64,000 bases of DNA from Oscillibacter hominis (GTDB lineage Bacteria; Bacillota; Clostridia; Oscillospirales; Oscillospiraceae): contig NZ_CP060490.1 of the NCBI RefSeq assembly GCF_014334055.1, forward strand, positions 1,488,001 through 1,552,000, in the 5' to 3' direction. The notes beneath the pieces are model-generated. The model ran no database searches. It saw only the letters and a program-made list of their open reading frames with translations, and was not told where the DNA came from. Position 1 is the stretch's first letter. The number at the start of each line of letters is the position of its first letter. Shown here in pieces: positions 9,502 to 17,185 of this stretch. A program made the translations under genes and the position numbers.

Positions 9502-11015
9502 GTGATCTTAACCTCCTGGCACCCGCTTTCCGGGTCCCGCTCTCCAATTTCAATCTGTTCAATCAGCCGCACAACCAGTTCACGGGGAACAGACCTCAGT
9601 TTCAACAACCCCCGGGCCCGCTCCATCAGGTCCCCGCCGCCGGAGGGCGCTTCCTCTTCCAGTTGGGTGAGACGCTGCTCCAGGCGGCTTCTTTCCCTCT
9701 GGAACGCCTCATTCAGCTCCAAAAACTGTGCCTCGCTGAGCGTGCCGGACACCTTATCCAGATACAGGCTTTTCAGCGCCTGGCTGCGCCGCTCCAATTG
9801 AAGGGTGAGGGCCTTCCTCTCCTGCTCCAAGGCCTCCCGGCAATGGGAAGGCTGAATCTCCAGCCGCTCCAGGGTGAAGTACCTCCGGACATACTGGCGG
9901 ATTCGCTCCGAGACTCCTTCGATGAGCGGCTGGAGCCGGATGGAATGCCGGGTGCACAGCCCCTCTCCGGCGGCATAACGGCTGCACCGGAGATAGTACA
10001 CTTTGTTCTGGCCCTTCCGCCCGTTGGCGGCCTTACTCATGGTGCTGCCGCAGTCCAGGCACTTTACCAGGGCGGACAGCAGATGGGCCTCCCCCGTCCC
10101 GTCCGATCTTGCCCGCAGTCCCATGCTGCGCTGGACCTCGTCGAACGCCTCCCGGCCGATGATGGCCTCGTGAGTACCCTCCACCCGGTACCACCGATCC
10201 CTGGGCACGTCAAGAAGTTCCCGGGACTTATAGCTAACTTTCTTCCGCCGTCCCTGGATCATAACGCCTGTATACATCTCATTGCGGAGGATGCGCCACA
10301 CCGTGGTTTTGTTCCACAGGCCGTCCAGTTTCTCCCCCGACCGATAGCAGGCCGGGCTTGGCGTCCCCTCCCGGTTCAGCAGCCGGGCAATCTCCTGGCT
10401 GCCCCGGCCCTCCATGGACCAGAGGAAAATCCGACGCACCACCGCGGCCGCCGGCGGGTCCACAAGGAGCCGGTTCCGGTCGGTTGGGTCCTTCCGGTAG
10501 CCGTAGAGCGGAACAGCGCCGATGTACTGCCCTTCCCGCCGTTTCAGATCCAGGACCATGCGGACGTTTTCCGACAGGTCCTCCAGGTACCACTCATTGA
10601 TGAGCCCATTGATCTGGCGTGCCTTTTTGTTGCCCCGGTCCTGTGTGTCGGCGTTGTCGGCCACCGCGATGAACCGGATGCCCCAGAGGGGAAAGAGGCC
10701 GTGGATATATTTTTCCACCAGCTCCATGTCCCGGGTGAACCGGGACTGGCTCTTGCAGAGAATTACCTGAAACCGCCCCTGCCGCGCGTCCTCCAGCATT
10801 CGGTTGAAATCCGGCCGCAGGCTGTCCGCTCCGGAATAGTCCTCGTCGCAGTAGATCTGGTACACCGCCCACCCCCGCTCCAGCGCATAGCGGACCAAGA
10901 TGGATTTTTGGTTTTGGATGCTTTCGGACTCGATCCTTTTTTCCTCGTCCTCCTTGCTCAGCCGGGCATAGACCGCACAGAGCAGCTGTTCCTCCTCCCC
11001 ACCTGCGCGGTTCAT
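9489..11015 (-). CDS. Large serine recombinase (integrase)
   Basis: 508 residues. The N-terminal resolvase/invertase domain has the nucleophile S20 in VYARLSKEDE, then SIQNQKSIL, DEDYSGAD and KSQSRFTRD. A recombinase domain follows (about 165-290; GYRKDP, NKTTVWRILRNEMYTG), then a zinc beta-ribbon (CLDCGSTM ... LRCSRY ... CTRHSI, about 330-375) and a coiled-coil segment (about 400-460). This is the architecture of TndX/phiC31-type integrases that insert and excise DNA between unlike attP and attB sites. The ATG overlaps the stop of the small upstream ORF (ATGA, 11012-11015). The adjacent attachment junction supports it as the enzyme that moved this element. Confidence 0.95.
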   Translation of the reverse strand: MNRAGGEEEQLLCAVYARLSKEDEEKRIESESIQNQKSILVRYALERGWAVYQIYCDEDYSGADSLRPDFNRMLEDARQGRFQVILCKSQSRFTRDMELVEKYIHGLFPLWGIRFIAVADNADTQDRGNKKARQINGLINEWYLEDLSENVRMVLDLKRREGQYIGAVPLYGYRKDPTDRNRLLVDPPAAAVVRRIFLWSMEGRGSQEIARLLNREGTPSPACYRSGEKLDGLWNKTTVWRILRNEMYTGVMIQGRRKKVSYKSRELLDVPRDRWYRVEGTHEAIIGREAFDEVQRSMGLRARSDGTGEAHLLSALVKCLDCGSTMSKAANGRKGQNKVYYLRCSRYAAGEGLCTRHSIRLQPLIEGVSERIRQYVRRYFTLERLEIQPSHCREALEQERKALTLQLERRSQALKSLYLDKVSGTLSEAQFLELNEAFQRERSRLEQRLTQLEEEAPSGGGDLMERARGLLKLRSVPRELVVRLIEQIEIGERDPESGCQEVKITWRF

Positions 11016-11128
11016 CTGCTCAGCTCATCCATGAGCCAACTCTCCACCTCCTGCTGAATGCGCTCCCGCTGGGGGCCCTCCTCTTCCGATTGGAACTGCT
11101 CACTCCATATGATGGTGGTTTCCTTCAT
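11012..11128 (-). CDS. 38-residue ORF translationally coupled to the recombinase
   Basis: A small, charged, probably helical protein (starts MKETTIIWSEQF, ends WLMDELSR). The ATG at 11128 is preceded by GGAGG at 8-base spacing; a longer frame back to a GTG at 11203 would begin inside the hairpin at 11180-11210 and is not preferred. Its TGA overlaps the recombinase ATG, suggesting coupled expression. No family recognised. A role in controlling the recombinase (for example direction) would be a guess. Confidence 0.55.
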   Translation of the reverse strand: MKETTIIWSEQFQSEEEGPQRERIQQEVESWLMDELSR

Positions 11129-11179
11129 GCAAATCGCCTCCACCAGAGCATATGCGTCCGCTTCCCCAAGATATGAAAC

Positions 11180-11210
11180 AGCAGATGTGCGGAGGCTCCG
11201 CACATCTGCT
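11180..11210 (-). terminator. Hairpin after the CcdA-TlpA gene
   Basis: A near-perfect stem AGCAGATGTGCGGA / TCCGCACATCTGCT with a GGC loop lies 8 bases beyond the stop of the CcdA-TlpA gene. The following bases on the minus strand (GTTTCATAT) are only moderately T-rich, so termination may be partial. Confidence 0.6.
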
Positions 11211-11217
11211 GAGGTTC

Positions 11218-12468
11218 TTATTCCACCCGCTGGCCGCTCACAGCCTGTTCGATGGCGCTCTCCATCATTTCCCGGGACATCTGGCCGGAGACATACCCGA
11301 ATACATTGCCGTCGGAGTCGATGAGGAAGGTGGTGGGAAAGGCTTGAATGCCGTAATCGGCAAAAACCTGGCCCGTGGTGTCCATCACCACCGGGAAGGT
11401 ATAGCCTCCGTCCTCAAGGAACTGCTCCACTTCCTCCTGGGTTTTATCCTGATTGTAGGGGTACTCCTTGGACTTGGGATTGGCCACGCCCAGCACCACG
11501 ATGTCCTCTTCGTTGCTGCCGTAGTCCTCATAGAGCGCTTGAATCTCCGGCATCTCGCGCTGGCAGGGCCCGCACCAGGTGGCCCAGAAATTCAAAAACA
11601 CAGTCTTCCCCTGATAGTCCGAAAGGGTGTGGGTGTCCCCGTTTTGATCCACCAGCGTGAAATCCGGCGCGGCCGCCGTGTCCTCCTGGCCAGGCTCCGG
11701 CTGGGAACCGGACTGGCTTTCGCTCTGCTGGGCTCCGCCGGTGGTGGAGAGGTAGCCGGAGATGCCGTTCATAAAGCCGGTCATGGTCATGATGCCCATG
11801 AGGATCAGGAGCACCGCCCCGATTTTGACCGTGTAGCGCACCACCTGCTGGTGGTGCTTGAAAAATCCCAGCACGGCGCCGGTAAAGAGCCCCACCGCCA
11901 AAAACGGGATCACAAAGCCCAGGGTATATACGCCAATGAGGAAAAACCCCATGCCGGCGCTGGAGGCAGAGGAGGCCATCAGCAGCACGCTGCCCAGCGT
12001 GGGGCCCACGCAGGGAGTCCAGGCAAAGCTGAAGGTAAACCCAAGGATCAGCGCCACAACCGGGTTCATGGCCCATTGATCAAGCCGGAAGGGCAGCCGG
12101 TGCTCCTGCTCCAGCACGCTGGACGTACCCAGCGCGCCAAGCTGGTAAACTCCGAAGAGGAACATGATCAAACCGCTGACTGTGGTGAAAATCCGCTGGT
12201 TGGAGCTGAAAAAGCGCCCCAGGGCGGTGAAGCCGAATCCCAACAGGAAAAAGGCAAAACTGACGCCCACCACAAAAAACGCTGTGTTGACCATCACCTT
12301 CCCCCTGGGGTAGCGGATGTTCCCCTGCCCGTCCACTGTTTTGGCGCCTCCCGCCAGATAGCTCACATAAAGAGGCACCAGAGGTAGCACGCAGGGGGAG
12401 AAAAAGCTCAGCAGCCCCTGGAAAAACACCGTAATCGCGGGTATGCTGGTTCCAAGCGATAAGTTCAT
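11218..12468 (-). CDS. CcdA-TlpA fusion: transmembrane thiol reductant carrier with thioredoxin-like domain
   Basis: 416 residues. The N-terminal half is a CcdA/DsbD-type membrane domain with about six helices and paired redox cysteines: C26 in SPCVLPL and C153 in TPCVGP. A Ser/Gln/Glu/Pro-rich linker (about 246-266) leads to an extracytoplasmic TlpA/ResA-type thioredoxin domain with the WCGPC active site at 298-302 and the cis-proline segment QAFPTTFLID. Such proteins pass electrons from cytoplasmic thioredoxin to extracellular thiols (cytochrome c maturation, peroxide defence, disulfide repair). No c-type cytochrome gene is nearby. The start overlaps the stop of the Rrf2 gene (ATGA, 12465-12468), so the two form an operon inside the element. 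Confidence 0.92.
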   Translation of the reverse strand: MNLSLGTSIPAITVFFQGLLSFFSPCVLPLVPLYVSYLAGGAKTVDGQGNIRYPRGKVMVNTAFFVVGVSFAFFLLGFGFTALGRFFSSNQRIFTTVSGLIMFLFGVYQLGALGTSSVLEQEHRLPFRLDQWAMNPVVALILGFTFSFAWTPCVGPTLGSVLLMASSASSAGMGFFLIGVYTLGFVIPFLAVGLFTGAVLGFFKHHQQVVRYTVKIGAVLLILMGIMTMTGFMNGISGYLSTTGGAQQSESQSGSQPEPGQEDTAAAPDFTLVDQNGDTHTLSDYQGKTVFLNFWATWCGPCQREMPEIQALYEDYGSNEEDIVVLGVANPKSKEYPYNQDKTQEEVEQFLEDGGYTFPVVMDTTGQVFADYGIQAFPTTFLIDSDGNVFGYVSGQMSREMMESAIEQAVSGQRVE

Positions 12469-12911
12469 ACCATGCTCCTTTCCGATTCCTTTTGCCGGCG
12501 GGTGCTGAAAATCCGGTGGTCCAGATCGGCAATGCTGATCTGCGCCAGCCGCTCTTTGCAGCGCGCGTCCAGGTCAAGGTAAAGTTCATCCATCAAGTCC
12601 GCCATGCCGGAGGCCACAAGACACTCCATGTCGGAGTCACCGCTGCGCCACGAGGACTCCACAAACCGCACGCTGAGCGCATCCGCAACCCGATCCAGCG
12701 TAAGATGCTCCGGGTCGCCTGTAAACTGATAGCCTCCCACGCTGCCCTCTTTTGTATACACCAGCCCCGCCTTCTTCAGCGCGGACATCACCTTGCGCAC
12801 CCGGGCCGGATTGGTGCAGATGTTTTCCGCCAGGTCTTCACTGGAGAGCATACACGCTTTGTGGTTGAGATAGACCAGGGCATGCACTGCAACACAAAAT
12901 GAACTGTTCAT
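12465..12911 (-). CDS. Rrf2 family transcriptional regulator
   Basis: 148 residues from the ATG at 12911 (MNSSFCVAVHALVYLNHK), preceded by AGGAG and AGGAA; a frame continues to an ATG at 12956 but without RBS and at the edge of the promoter. The N-terminal winged helix (SSEDLAENICTNPARVRKVMSALKKAGLV) and wing (GSVGGYQF) are typical. The three clustered cysteines that hold an Fe-S cluster in IscR/NsrR are not present in that arrangement; only one Cys (MECLV) lies in the matching region. It probably regulates its own operon with the CcdA-TlpA fusion through the dyad in its leader. Confidence 0.88.
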   Translation of the reverse strand: MNSSFCVAVHALVYLNHKACMLSSEDLAENICTNPARVRKVMSALKKAGLVYTKEGSVGGYQFTGDPEHLTLDRVADALSVRFVESSWRSGDSDMECLVASGMADLMDELYLDLDARCKERLAQISIADLDHRIFSTRRQKESERSMV

Positions 12912-12943
12912 ACGTTCCTGCTCCTGTACAAATATAATCCCAA

Positions 12944-12970
12944 AAACTGTAACCATTTTATAAACAGTTT
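12944..12970 (-). promoter_or_regulatory. Putative Rrf2 operator dyad
   Basis: Inverted half-sites AAACTGT (12944-12950) and ACAGTTT (12964-12970) are separated by 13 bases just downstream of the predicted transcription start. A third half-site-like ACAGTT lies within the promoter spacer (12991-12996). Position and symmetry suggest autorepression; no protein-DNA data are implied. Confidence 0.5.
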
Positions 12971-12978
12971 ATATTGTA

Positions 12979-13007
12979 ACATTATCAGATACAGTTCCGT
13001 TTGTCAA
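12979..13007 (-). promoter_or_regulatory. Sigma-70 promoter of the Rrf2/CcdA-TlpA operon
   Basis: On the minus strand TTGACA (13002-13007) and TAATGT (12979-12984) are separated by exactly 17 bases. The predicted start lies near 12972, 60 bases upstream of the Rrf2 ATG. Confidence 0.7.
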
Positions 13008-13033
13008 GCGTTTTGTTGTCTCTTGAATTCAAA

Positions 13034-13061
13034 TAAAAAAGAGGAGAGGTTTCCCTCTCCC
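13034..13061 (-). terminator. Terminator of the dipeptidase gene
   Basis: On the minus strand GGAGAGG-GAAA-CCTCTCC is followed by TCTTTTTTATTT. Confidence 0.85.
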
Positions 13062-13100
13062 CTTTGATCGTTCCATGAAGCCAGCAGCTGTTGACAGCAG

Positions 13101-14558
13101 TTATTTCTCAAGCTCCTTCATCTGCTTTAAAAGGGTTTTCAGATTGTTGTAAAAGTAAGCGCACTCCTGAATGTCCAAATATTCTCCTGTGGAGTGGCAG
13201 TTGTAGGCGGAAGGCGTCAGGGACACCGCGTTCAGCCCGGGGATGTGTTCGGTAAAGTATCCGATCTCCCCCGTGCCGCCCAGGAGGAAGGGCGGGTACT
13301 CCGGGTAAAGCCTGCGGATCATATCCATCCATTGGTCATTGACGCTGTATTCCCAGGCGGGGAAATCACAGAGCAGCTCCACGTCCACCCCCAATCTCCC
13401 GGCGAGGCGGCAGACCTGCTCATAGAGGTAAAACCGCTTGGTGTCGGTGCTGCGGATGGTCACCGCAAATTCCACCACATCGTCCCGGCTCTCCAGCACG
13501 CCCACGTTGGACGTGCTGCCCAAGGTCTGCGCAAAGTCCTGATGGGTGGAGCGCAGCCCATCCGGCAGCAGGGTGAGAAGGTCAAGCACCTTATCCGCAT
13601 CCTCATCGGAAAGCGCGTCCAATCCGCTGTCACAGGATTCCAGCACAATGGAAATACCAGGGTCCCGTCTGGCGTATTCCTTCTTCAGTACGGCCGTGCA
13701 TTTTGCCACCGCATCCCGGGCGCCGTTCATATGGGATTCCGGAACGGCGATGACCGCGGATGCTGAGGTGGGGATCGCGGTGGCCATACAGCCGCCTGCC
13801 CGCCCGCCCTGGAGGGAAAGGATCTGTATGTCCGCGTGGTTGGTCAGCTCCAGCAATACGCGGTTGAGCAGGGTGATCGCATTGGCCCGCTCATAAAGCG
13901 CTTCCGCACCGCTGTGCCCGCCCTTGAGCCCGCTGACAGACACCCTGTGCACCAGATTGTGCTCTTTGACGGGCGTATGGCTGCGTGGCATCAAAAGGCG
14001 GACGTCGATCTCGCCCGCACTGCCGACCGCGACACCCATGCCGTCGATGTTGATGTAGTACCTGCTTTTCAGCTGCGTATAGTCCAGCCGCCTGCCGCCG
14101 TCCATGTCGGTTTCCTCGTCGGCCGTAAACACGCACTCCAGGGCCGGGTGTTCCGCCTCCGCATCAGCCATACAGGCCAGCATAAACGCCATCCCGATGC
14201 CGTCGTCCCCGCCAAGGGTGGTCCCTTCGGCGGTGACGATACCATTTTCCGCATATGCGCGGATCGGGTCTTTGGAAAAGTCATGCTCCACGCCCTCATC
14301 CTTTATGCAGACCATGTCCACGTGGGAATGCAGGATAACGGAGGGCGCATCTTCATACCCCGGAGAGGCCGGGACCTGTGCAATCACGTTGTACGCTTCG
14401 TCTCGGCGCGCTTTGATCCCGTGTTTTTGGCAGAAGTCCATCAGGTATGCGGTGATCGGCTCTCTGTTGCCGGAATTTCTTGGAATCTGGGAAATTTGAT
14501 AAAAATAGTTCCAAACATCCGCAGGCTCAATCCCAGTAAGCGTATAGTTCCTTCCCAT
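13101..14558 (-). CDS. pepD: Aminoacyl-histidine dipeptidase, M20 family (PepD-like)
   Basis: 485 residues from the ATG at 14558, chosen because GAGGAGG lies 9 bases upstream; the frame stays open to 14606 without an RBS. The family is M20C di-zinc dipeptidases (carnosinase-like, cytosolic). Metal and catalytic motifs are HSHVD (77-81), GGDDGIG (116-122) with bridging Asp, ADEETDMDGG (147-155) with the catalytic Glu, and a late H in NCHSTGEYLD. The lid/dimerisation domain with HRVSVSGLKGGHSG is present. The gene lies within the recombinase element next to its right end and has its own terminator, so it appears to be cargo. Function in peptide use is inferred from the family. Confidence 0.92.
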   Translation of the reverse strand: MGRNYTLTGIEPADVWNYFYQISQIPRNSGNREPITAYLMDFCQKHGIKARRDEAYNVIAQVPASPGYEDAPSVILHSHVDMVCIKDEGVEHDFSKDPIRAYAENGIVTAEGTTLGGDDGIGMAFMLACMADAEAEHPALECVFTADEETDMDGGRRLDYTQLKSRYYINIDGMGVAVGSAGEIDVRLLMPRSHTPVKEHNLVHRVSVSGLKGGHSGAEALYERANAITLLNRVLLELTNHADIQILSLQGGRAGGCMATAIPTSASAVIAVPESHMNGARDAVAKCTAVLKKEYARRDPGISIVLESCDSGLDALSDEDADKVLDLLTLLPDGLRSTHQDFAQTLGSTSNVGVLESRDDVVEFAVTIRSTDTKRFYLYEQVCRLAGRLGVDVELLCDFPAWEYSVNDQWMDMIRRLYPEYPPFLLGGTGEIGYFTEHIPGLNAVSLTPSAYNCHSTGEYLDIQECAYFYNNLKTLLKQMKELEK

Positions 14559-14639
14559 CGCATGTTTCCTCCTCAAAAATATGATCTGGTCTGCTCCTGT
14601 CGCCAAATACGCAGAGTCCCGGCGTCATGGAAAAATCAG

Positions 14640-15164
14640 TCACCCGGTTGCAGCTTTTGCGGCAAGATTGCCCTTGTCTGTTAGGATACACCTTCTAAGG
14701 GTGGCAAACAAGCGTTGGTTTTCGCTTTCCCACTCTTCCATGGCGATCCATTGGGGTAAAAAGGGGGGCGTCACCAACGTGACCCCCCCGGCTGCTGTAT
14801 TTGGAGCGTTTACTGCATGGCTGAACTGCTGCTGGAGTCTCACCTTTATATGATACGCCAGCGTATAAAAGTGTCCTTCCGTTGCTCTCCCGTGGGGGGA
14901 TGTGCCATCTGCAACGGCGGTATGGCACTCCGGCAGCAAAACGGCATCCAGGGAATCCGGGTCTCCGGAACAGTAGATGTACTCCACCGGGGAGTCGGCC
15001 TGTTCGGCCGCCTGGGCGATCCGCTTCATGAACGTGGATTTGCCCGCCCCGGGGCCGCCCTTTAAAATCAGGAAATCATGGGTTTCGTGCAGATCCAGAA
15101 TCTGCGGGTATAAGCTCTGGAATCCCTCGCCGCTGTTGGCGCCGAGGAAAAAACGAATTGACAT
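14640..15164 (-). pseudogene. PRK06851-like ATPase, N-terminal fragment with element-derived tail
   Basis: The first 91 codons (MSIRFFLGANSGEG ... GTSPH) are a P-loop ATPase N-terminus with Walker A GGPGAGKST at residues 36-44. After H91 (14892) the frame enters the element and runs 83 foreign codons to a stop at 14640. The remaining 263 codons are at 8647-9438. The start ATG is followed by a good family-like sequence, and an AGGAGGAG-like RBS lies upstream. As it stands the product would be a truncated nucleotide-binding fragment. Precise excision of the element would restore the gene. Confidence 0.8.
14878..14905. repeat. Right attachment junction of the element
   Basis: The element ends with GTTGCTCTCC (14881-14890), followed by the core (plus strand CGTGGG, 14891-14896) and then the host codons for T-S-P-H read on the minus strand. 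Confidence 0.75.
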
Positions 15165-15226
15165 GCATCACTCCTCCTCTCTCTCCAAGCTATGCAAAAG
15201 CGGTGGAAATGGCATCCGCAATCCAT

Positions 15227-15258
15227 AAAAAAGAAGCGGGACTCCCCGCTTCTTTTTT
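15227..15258. terminator. Terminator between the GNAT gene and the split ATPase gene
   Basis: Stem AAGAAGCGGG-GAGT-CCCGCTTCTT read on the minus strand, with A/T runs on both sides; it ends the GNAT gene transcript. Confidence 0.85.
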
Positions 15259-15263
15259 GAATC

Positions 15264-15803
15264 TCACAGTGTTCCGATGGGCAGCAGGGGTTCCGGGCGC
15301 TCCGGGTGGCCGGCCAGCATCTTCTCCATCCAAACCATGTCCCACCAGCGGCCCAGCTTATAGCCGCACTGGGTGAAGTGGCCGATGGTCCGATAGCCCA
15401 TGCGCTCATGAAAGGCAATGCTGGCGGGGTTGGGGTAGGCGATGCAGGCATAGGCGTTGAGGATATTCTGGCGCACCAGCAGCCCCTCCAGGGACTGGTA
15501 GAGCCTCCGTCCCACACCGCCCTGGCGGCAGCCCTGCTCCACATAGACGGAGCATTCCACCGACCAGCTGTAGGCAGCCCGGCCGTGGAAGGCGGATGCG
15601 TAGGCATATCCCACCGGCGTCCCGTCCCGCTCCGCCACCAAATAGGGGTAGCGCTCCAGGGTCTTTTGAATCCGGCCGGCAAACTCCGCCACTGTGGGCA
15701 CCTCGTACTCAAAGCTGATGGCCGTCTGCTCCACATAGGGGGCATAGATGGCGAGGAGCGCCCGGGCGTCCTCAGCAGCAGCCATCCGAATGCTGGTTTC
15801 CAT
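15264..15803 (-). CDS. GNAT N-acetyltransferase, phosphinothricin-acetyltransferase-like
   Basis: 179 residues of the Pat/YncA-type GNAT family, which acetylates small amines with acetyl-CoA in the cytoplasm. Visible features are the start IRMAAAEDARALLAIYAPYVEQTAISFE, the acetyl-CoA loop QGGVGRRLYQSLE (Q/R-x-x-G-x-G/A type, about 93-105), NPASIAFHERMGY and the closing W-rich GRWWDMVWMEK. Pat-like enzymes are widespread and mostly act on methionine analogues or unknown substrates, so true phosphinothricin resistance should not be assumed. Flanked by a terminator; the upstream lipase-like gene ends 20 bases before its start. Confidence 0.85.
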   Translation of the reverse strand: METSIRMAAAEDARALLAIYAPYVEQTAISFEYEVPTVAEFAGRIQKTLERYPYLVAERDGTPVGYAYASAFHGRAAYSWSVECSVYVEQGCRQGGVGRRLYQSLEGLLVRQNILNAYACIAYPNPASIAFHERMGYRTIGHFTQCGYKLGRWWDMVWMEKMLAGHPERPEPLLPIGTL

Positions 15804-15823
15804 GCTCTCTCCTCCTTTTTGCC

Positions 15824-17185
15824 TTACAGCCCCCGCTCCTTCAGGCCAGCGGCCAGCTGCACATAAAATTCCCGTACGTCAAAACTTTGGATGTTCTCAC
15901 GGTTCAAGTCGATCACATCGCCGTGGGAGATTCCCCGTCCCCCGGAGGGCTCCAGCAGGGTAAAGCGCTCCCCCCACCTGGCGGAATCCACGGAGACCAA
16001 GCCGTCGTTCTGCCCGTCAAAATGCTTCACCACCGGATAGGACACATTCAGCGGGAACTTCCCGCTTCCGGCCTTTTCGCAGTACGACATCACGCTTTGG
16101 TAGAACACTCCGGGCATATCCGGCGTCACCTCGTTGCGCCGGAGGCACTCCGTCTCGGTCAGGTCCGTCACGGCCGCCAGAAAGTCCGGCTCCCGATCCC
16201 CAAGCTTTTTCAATGCGGCGTTGTACGCCGAGGACACCTTCCGCCGGAATCCCTCCGGCGCCTTGTTGAGCAGGTACTCGGCAAAGATGCAGCCCCGGTG
16301 GGGCGTATTGATGGTGGTCAGCGACGCCACATACCGGTCGCAGCCAAAGTGGCTGATGGCCGCGCGGCTGTCCAGGCCGCCCTTGGAGTGGGCGATGATA
16401 TTCACCTTTTCGCAGCCCGTCTCCTCCACGATCTCTTGGATGCGCTCCGCCAACTCGGCGCCGCACTCCTCCACAGAGGCGGCGGACTGCTGCTGGCCGT
16501 AGTAAATCACAGCGCCGTTTTTCAACAGTGCGCGGGGGATGCGGCCCCAGTAGCTCAAATAGCGGAAATCCCGGAAAAATACGCCGTGAACCAGCAGCAG
16601 CGGATATTTGGTTTTGCACACCTCACTCTCCGCCCGGACCTGGTCCAATTCCCACTTCTGGGTTTCAAACTCCACCTCCCGGGCGGCGATGCGGATGACC
16701 TTGCAGAGATACCAGATGTTCAGGCCCGGTATCCAGCCGCAGAGCGCCGCCAGCACCCGGTGCCTGATCCCCAGCTGGACGGAAGTGAGGTACACCCGGA
16801 TCATGCCGTTCCAGAAGAGGACCGCCTCCGCAAGCACCATGATGACGGCGCTGATGATCCAGACCGTCCAAAACATCCCGGACAAAAGCCCACCGCTGCC
16901 GGCATCCTGAATTGCAAAGGGCAGCAAAAGCGCCATCCACACCGTATTGATTGTGGCGGTGATCAAAAAGAGCTTCAGCAATTCGGCGCCTGCCTCCAAT
17001 TGGCGGATACGCCCCGTGGGCGCCGTCCTGGCAGCGGGCCGCACATTGATAATCAGGAATCCTGCCGCGAGAAGCACGGTCGCTGCCGCGCCCAGGGTTC
17101 CGCCTCCCACAAGGAGAAAAATCCAGACAGCGTTGCACGCAGCGAGAAGGAACAGCGTGTTCAGCGCCTTTCTTGCTGCGTTCAA
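15824..17185 (-). CDS. Membrane-anchored alpha/beta hydrolase (lipase/esterase-like)
   Basis: 453 residues. About four hydrophobic segments lie in the N-terminal part (roughly 7-48, 70-92, 103-127, 142-163). The alpha/beta-hydrolase domain follows from about 195: LLLVHGVFFRD (oxyanion-hole region), nucleophile S267 in the elbow IIAHSKGG, INTPHRG after the nucleophile strand, and a late acidic/His pair (DGQNDGLV, GISHGD). The order matches triacylglycerol-lipase-like hydrolases. The start overlaps the stop of the EFR1 gene by 4 bases (17182-17185), so they are co-translated. Substrate unknown. Confidence 0.8.
   Translation of the reverse strand: MNAARKALNTLFLLAACNAVWIFLLVGGGTLGAAATVLLAAGFLIINVRPAARTAPTGRIRQLEAGAELLKLFLITATINTVWMALLLPFAIQDAGSGGLLSGMFWTVWIISAVIMVLAEAVLFWNGMIRVYLTSVQLGIRHRVLAALCGWIPGLNIWYLCKVIRIAAREVEFETQKWELDQVRAESEVCKTKYPLLLVHGVFFRDFRYLSYWGRIPRALLKNGAVIYYGQQQSAASVEECGAELAERIQEIVEETGCEKVNIIAHSKGGLDSRAAISHFGCDRYVASLTTINTPHRGCIFAEYLLNKAPEGFRRKVSSAYNAALKKLGDREPDFLAAVTDLTETECLRRNEVTPDMPGVFYQSVMSYCEKAGSGKFPLNVSYPVVKHFDGQNDGLVSVDSARWGERFTLLEPSGGRGISHGDVIDLNRENIQSFDVREFYVQLAAGLKERGL

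Larger units (their letters stand above)
9438..14896 (-). mobile_element. 5.45-kb serine-recombinase integrative element inserted in an ATPase gene
   Basis: The element separates the two halves of a PRK06851-like gene. Both junctions contain CCCACG (minus strand; 9438-9443 and 14891-14896). Just inside are inverted half-sites: GGAGAGCGCAAC at 9442-9453 and GTTGCTCTCC at 14881-14890. A circularised element would therefore carry an attP with an imperfect dyad around the core, as expected for large serine integrases. Cargo, all on the minus strand: recombinase (its 3' end 46 bases from the left core), a 38-residue ORF, a CcdA-TlpA fusion, an Rrf2 regulator and a dipeptidase. No replication, conjugation or phage gene is seen. 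Confidence 0.85.
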
